Positions 60,584-64,000 of a stretch of DNA of 64,000 bases are shown piece by piece. Position 1 is the stretch's first letter. Every line of letters begins with the position of its first letter. The notes beneath the pieces are model-generated. The model did not search any database. It had not been told where the DNA came from and was given only the letters and a program-made list of their open reading frames with translations. The stretch is taken from the NCBI RefSeq assembly GCF_039539965.1, contig NZ_BAABED010000001.1, forward strand, positions 186,001 through 250,000. The letters are read 5' to 3'. The DNA is from Arthrobacter methylotrophus (GTDB lineage Bacteria > Actinomycetota > Actinomycetes > Actinomycetales > Micrococcaceae). The position numbers and the translations under genes are program-made.

Positions 60584-61171
60584 GTGACATTGCGATTAAT
60601 CATCATGGGCCCTCCTGGCTCGGGCAAGGGCACCCAAGCTGAATACATCGCGAGGCATTTCGGTGTCCCCGCCGTCTCTACCGGGGACATTTTCCGCGCG
60701 CATGTCCTGGGCAGGACAGAACTCGGCGCCGAAGCCAGCAAGTACATGCACAGCGGTGAGTTCGTTCCGGATCACGTCACCAATGCCATGGTCCGGCAAA
60801 GGCTCGGCGACACCGATGTGCAGACAGGGTTCCTCTTGGACGGCTACCCCCGCACGACGGCGCAAATCGAGGCACTCGACGGCTTCCTGTCCAGCACTCG
60901 GCATCGGCTTGACGCGGTGGTCGAACTGACAGTCGACGACGACGAACTCGTGGCTCGCATGCTCCGCAGGGCGAAGGAACAGGGGCGCAGCGACGACACG
61001 GCGCCGGTGATCCGCCGCCGTCTGGAGCTCTATCGCGACCAGACGCGGGCCGTCGTCGAGCGGTACCTTGAGCGTGGAATCGTGCTCGCCGTGGATGGTT
61101 CCGGCCATCGTGAAGAAATCACCGCCAAAGCCATAGGCGCCATTGAATCAGCTCTAGGGAAGGGACTGTGA
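60584..61171 (+). CDS. Adenylate-kinase-family protein (secondary copy)
   Basis: The product of about 195 residues has P-loop GPPGSGKGTQ, AMP-site STGDIFRAH and LDGYPRTTAQ. The short LID region (ARMLRRAKEQGRSDDT) lacks the zinc Cys residues of long Adk. The start is uncertain: GTG 60584 or TTG 60590 would give the usual N-terminus RLIIMGPPG, and ATG 60548 would add 12 residues. Its location far from ribosomal or sec genes suggests a second Adk. The stop overlaps the GH15 start by 4 bp (GTGA). Confidence 0.85.
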   Translation: MTLRLIIMGPPGSGKGTQAEYIARHFGVPAVSTGDIFRAHVLGRTELGAEASKYMHSGEFVPDHVTNAMVRQRLGDTDVQTGFLLDGYPRTTAQIEALDGFLSSTRHRLDAVVELTVDDDELVARMLRRAKEQGRSDDTAPVIRRRLELYRDQTRAVVERYLERGIVLAVDGSGHREEITAKAIGAIESALGKGL

Positions 61172-63069
61172 ACGGTCAACCGTCTACCGGCCAAAGAATC
61201 GAAGACTACGCAATGATCGGGGACCTGCATACCGCGGCCCTGGTCAGCACGGCAGGCTCCATTGACTGGCTGTGCCTTCCGCGATTCGATTCGCCCGCGT
61301 GCTTCGCCGCGCTCCTGGATTCACCCAAAGCCGGCCGTTGGCTCCTTGCCCCTGAATCCGGGGGCACCTGCACGCGCCGTCAGTACCGGGACGGGACGCT
61401 CATCCTCGAAACCGAGTGGGAGACCGAGGAAGGGCACGTACGGGTCACCGACTTCATGCCGCCGCGCGATGACGTCGCGGACGTCGTCCGGATAGTTGAA
61501 GGGATCCGCGGGACGGTCAAAATGCGGGGCGAGCTGATCCTGCGGTTCGACTACGGGCACGTGGTCCCGTGGGTGCGTCGCGACAGGCACGGCCTCCACG
61601 CGGTGGCCGGCCCGGATTCCGTCTATCTCAAGACCCCGGCGCCGTTGATAGGAAAGAACTTCACCACGGTCAGCGAATTCACGGTGAATGCCGGTGACCA
61701 TATCCCCTTCGTCATGACCTGGGCGCCCAGCCACGAACGGCGTCCCCGCACGGTCGAGGCAGATATCGCTTTGGATGACACAGCGGCGTTCTGGACGGAA
61801 TGGTCCAAGCGTTGCACGGTCCGGGGGCCTTACCGGAAAGCGGTCCAGCGTTCGTTGATCACGCTGAAGGCTCTCACCTATGCGCCCACCGGGGGCATCG
61901 TTGCCGCTGCCACCTCTTCGCTCCCCGAGCAGATCGGTGGGCCGCGGAACTGGGACTACCGCTATTGCTGGCTGCGTGATGCCACGTTGACTCTGCAAGC
62001 CTTCCTGGCCGCTGGCTATACCGAGGAGGCCGCCGCATGGCGCCATTGGCTCCTGCGCGCTGTGGCAGGCGACCCGGCCGACCTCCAGATCATGTACAGC
62101 CTGCATGGCCACCGGAGATTGCCGGAGGCGGAGTTGGCGTGGCTTTCGGGATACCAGGGTTCTACGCCGGTACGAACCGGGAATGCGGCAGCCGAGCAGC
62201 TCCAGCTGGACGTCTGGGGAGAGGTCCTGGACTGCCTGTCCCTGACCCGCGCATCGCTGTTGACCATCGGCGATGATTCCTGGGATGTCCAGACTGCTTT
62301 GATGCGCCACCTTGAGCGCATCTGGAACCAGCCCGACAACGGGCTCTGGGAAGTGCGGGGCCCGCGGCGCCACTTCGTGCACTCCAAGGTGATGGCATGG
62401 GTCGCGGCCGACCGCATGGTCCGTGGCATCCGTGAATCGGGGATGCCCGGACCGTTGGATCGCTGGGAGGCTTTGCGGGACACCATCCACAACCAAGTCA
62501 TGACCAAGGGATTCGACACCGAACGCAACACTTTCGTCCAGTCCTACGGGAGCAAGGAGCTGGATGCGAGTCTTCTCCTGATTCCCAAGGTGGGCTTCCT
62601 GCCGCACGATGATCCACGCGTTATCGGGACCATTGATGCCATCCAGCGCGAGCTGACTGAGGACGGCTTCGTGCTGCGCTACCGTCCGGCAGACAGCGAC
62701 GACGGACTGCCGGGCCGCGAGGGCGTCTTCCTTGCGTGTTCCTTCTGGATGGTGGACGCGCTTCTAGGCGCAGGGCGCCATGCGGAGGCGACGGCGCTTT
62801 TCGAGAGGCTCCTCGGCTTGAGCAATGATGTGGGGCTGCTGAGCGAAGAATGGGATGCAAATGCCGGACGGCAACTGGGCAACATGCCCCAGGCCTTCAG
62901 CCACTTCGGCCTGGTTCTGAGTGCCTTGCAGCTGCACCACGGCAAAGTCCATCACAGCAACGCCCCGATTGGCGGGGTACCGCCGTCGGACTCAACGGCA
63001 GCATCGACGGAAGCGAGGGCGGCAACGAGGCCGGCGTCGTCTGCGACCTCAGGCCCGGCGTCGAACTGA
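61168..63069 (+). CDS. GH15-family glucan/trehalose hydrolase (actinobacterial trehalase type)
   Basis: The 633-residue protein has an N-terminal beta-sandwich (RIEDYAMIGDLHTAALVSTAGSIDWLCLPRFDSPACFAALLD). An (alpha/alpha)6 barrel follows, with RNWDYRYCWLRDATLTLQAFL, SKVMAWVAADRMVRG and LLSEEWDANAGRQLGNMPQAFSHFGLV, where the Glu-Glu pair is typical of the catalytic region. Members hydrolyse trehalose or malto-oligosaccharides. GTG start overlaps the adenylate-kinase stop by 4 bp. The C-terminal 40 residues are Ala/Ser-rich. The last bases overlap the convergent DUF2156 gene. Confidence 0.87.
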   Translation: MNGQPSTGQRIEDYAMIGDLHTAALVSTAGSIDWLCLPRFDSPACFAALLDSPKAGRWLLAPESGGTCTRRQYRDGTLILETEWETEEGHVRVTDFMPPRDDVADVVRIVEGIRGTVKMRGELILRFDYGHVVPWVRRDRHGLHAVAGPDSVYLKTPAPLIGKNFTTVSEFTVNAGDHIPFVMTWAPSHERRPRTVEADIALDDTAAFWTEWSKRCTVRGPYRKAVQRSLITLKALTYAPTGGIVAAATSSLPEQIGGPRNWDYRYCWLRDATLTLQAFLAAGYTEEAAAWRHWLLRAVAGDPADLQIMYSLHGHRRLPEAELAWLSGYQGSTPVRTGNAAAEQLQLDVWGEVLDCLSLTRASLLTIGDDSWDVQTALMRHLERIWNQPDNGLWEVRGPRRHFVHSKVMAWVAADRMVRGIRESGMPGPLDRWEALRDTIHNQVMTKGFDTERNTFVQSYGSKELDASLLLIPKVGFLPHDDPRVIGTIDAIQRELTEDGFVLRYRPADSDDGLPGREGVFLACSFWMVDALLGAGRHAEATALFERLLGLSNDVGLLSEEWDANAGRQLGNMPQAFSHFGLVLSALQLHHGKVHHSNAPIGGVPPSDSTAASTEARAATRPASSATSGPASN

Positions 63070-64000
63070 CGTCCGGGAGCGTTGGGGCCAGCGGAAGATC
63101 CGGCCCAGCAACGCCAGCCCGGCCCCGAGGTTGAGCATTGGGAGGTACGCCCTTGCCACCGCAGTTCCGACGGCGGGTAAGGAAGCGGCATCCGGGTAAA
63201 GCATGTAGAGGGGCTCGTACCGGGGCCGGAATTTTGCTTTGAAGGCCAGGAGGGACCTGAACCCGTACACCGGCTCCAAGGTCGCCCCCAACCAGTCGAG
63301 CAAGCGGTCGAGGTTGCCGGGAGGCCGGGATCGTGGTCTTGGCCTGGGGTTTTCGGAAGGATCCTCCTCGGCCCGCGCCAGGGGTGCTCCGGAAAGGCTC
63401 AGGAATTCGCATCCTTCGTCCTTGAGGCTGAGAGCTGCGGAAGCGATGAGGAATTCGATGCTGGCGCGGAAGCCATTGCTGCGGCGCCGCATGAAATCGA
63501 GGGTCCAGCCGACGATGTGCCCGTTGCGGTACACGGGCAACCACGACGTGACAGCGTGGACGGTATGGCGCTGGTCAATGGCGAGCAAGCAGCGGACCTC
63601 GGGATCGTCGAGCTCGTCCAGGCTGCCGAGGGTAAACCCCATCTCCGGCATGTTCTTGTCGGCCACCCATTCTTCGGAGATTTCCTCGATCTGGACCTGG
63701 ACGGAGAACGGAGCCGAGGCGTAACTCGTCCATTCGTAGCGGATGCCTGCCTTCGCAGCATTGTTCAGGGCTGTACGGATGTCCTGGAACTTCTTTCCCT
63801 TGAAGGAAACCGAGTGCAGTGGCAGGACCGTCTCTTGGGCCACTTGTGCCGAACTCCAGCCGGAGGAGTCCGCGTGGTCGCGCAAACCCTGGGGTACGGA
63901 ATAGAAACACGGTGTCCACCCGTTGCCCCTGCAATAGCGGGCAAATTCCGCGAAGGTGGCATTCATCTCGGATTTGGGTCCCACCGGGGCGCCGAGCGTG
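63049..64000 (-). CDS. MprF/DUF2156-like aminoacyl-phosphatidylglycerol synthase domain (partial)
   Basis: The gene continues past the right edge at its 5' end (no start is forced inside the window). The visible 311-plus residues match the GNAT-like C-terminal domain of lysyl-phosphatidylglycerol synthases: PVGPKSEMNATFAEFARYCRGNGW, HSVSFKGKKFQDIRTALN and GHIVGWTLDFMRRRSNGFRASIEFLIAS. FRPRYEPLYMLYP comes late, then a basic tail. Such enzymes modify membrane lipids with amino acids. Whether membrane segments precede it cannot be seen. Confidence 0.8.
   Translation of the reverse strand, partial: TLGAPVGPKSEMNATFAEFARYCRGNGWTPCFYSVPQGLRDHADSSGWSSAQVAQETVLPLHSVSFKGKKFQDIRTALNNAAKAGIRYEWTSYASAPFSVQVQIEEISEEWVADKNMPEMGFTLGSLDELDDPEVRCLLAIDQRHTVHAVTSWLPVYRNGHIVGWTLDFMRRRSNGFRASIEFLIASAALSLKDEGCEFLSLSGAPLARAEEDPSENPRPRPRSRPPGNLDRLLDWLGATLEPVYGFRSLLAFKAKFRPRYEPLYMLYPDAASLPAVGTAVARAYLPMLNLGAGLALLGRIFRWPQRSRTSVRRRA

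Overview
The window looks like a chromosomal segment of a high-GC Gram-positive actinobacterium of the Micrococcaceae, most like Arthrobacter or a relative. The signs are high-GC codon use, many GTG/TTG starts, the actinobacterial trio of a histidine phosphatase, a DUF3090 protein and an SCO1664-type protein, a DUF4193 protein, a GH15 trehalase-like enzyme, and a sugar-catabolic locus typical of soil arthrobacters. I see no rRNA, tRNA or CRISPR array. All identifications come from reading sequences and recalling families; no search was run.

Layout. 1-5.4 kb: the end of a sugar ABC locus (lipoprotein start, MalK-type ATPase, RpiR regulator with an array of AGGAAAC half-sites), a histidine-kinase remnant, an alpha/beta hydrolase and a luciferase-like oxidoreductase. 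5.5-9.2 kb: an asymmetric heterodimeric ABC exporter. 9.2-16.5 kb: a glycopeptide-resistance-like cell-wall cluster. VanS/VanR-like genes diverge from a VanY-like lipoprotein, an SGNH protein, an acyltransferase-3 membrane protein, a VanT-like racemase and a D-Ala-D-X ligase, joined by 4-bp overlaps. A membrane gene after them shares a putative VanR box with the first gene. 16.9-27.1 kb: a LacI-controlled mannoside uptake and breakdown operon (binding protein, two permeases, two GH130 proteins, GH2 beta-mannosidase, GlcNAc-kinase-like protein). 27.2-30.7 kb: a DJ-1/PfpI protein, a small membrane protein and the conserved trio.

30.7-42.8 kb is an accessory region. An IS30-family element (30765-34205) has its transposase split by a group II intron whose reverse transcriptase is itself broken. 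An IS701-like remnant follows. Then comes a visibly AT-richer block (35.4-38.6 kb) holding a 58-residue LAYTG-TM-basic-tail protein, an exosortase-family protein with Cys/Arg/His, a processive GT2 synthase and a polytopic membrane protein. To its right are remnants of a second group II reverse transcriptase, a dihydrofolate-reductase-like gene and an NAD-binding dehydrogenase. Two carboxymuconolactone-decarboxylase-family genes around a TetR gene, an RpiB/DerI isomerase and DhaL and GntR fragments complete it.

42.9-64 kb is mostly ordinary chromosome: MazEF-type toxin-antitoxin, MFS exporter with a UvrA paralogue, VOC and Nudix proteins, DUF2630, DUF1992, SDR, MarR, DUF4193, CYTH-CHAD, a ribbon-helix-helix protein, an alkaline-phosphatase-superfamily protein, a bifunctional penicillin-binding protein, a Ser/Thr dehydratase-like enzyme, a second adenylate kinase, GH15, and the end of a DUF2156/MprF-like protein that runs off the window.

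The two most unusual systems are the compact exosortase locus, in a Gram-positive host with a minimal candidate substrate and a polysaccharide synthase, and the Van-like cluster, in which the membrane and racemase halves of a VanT-like protein are separate overlapping genes.
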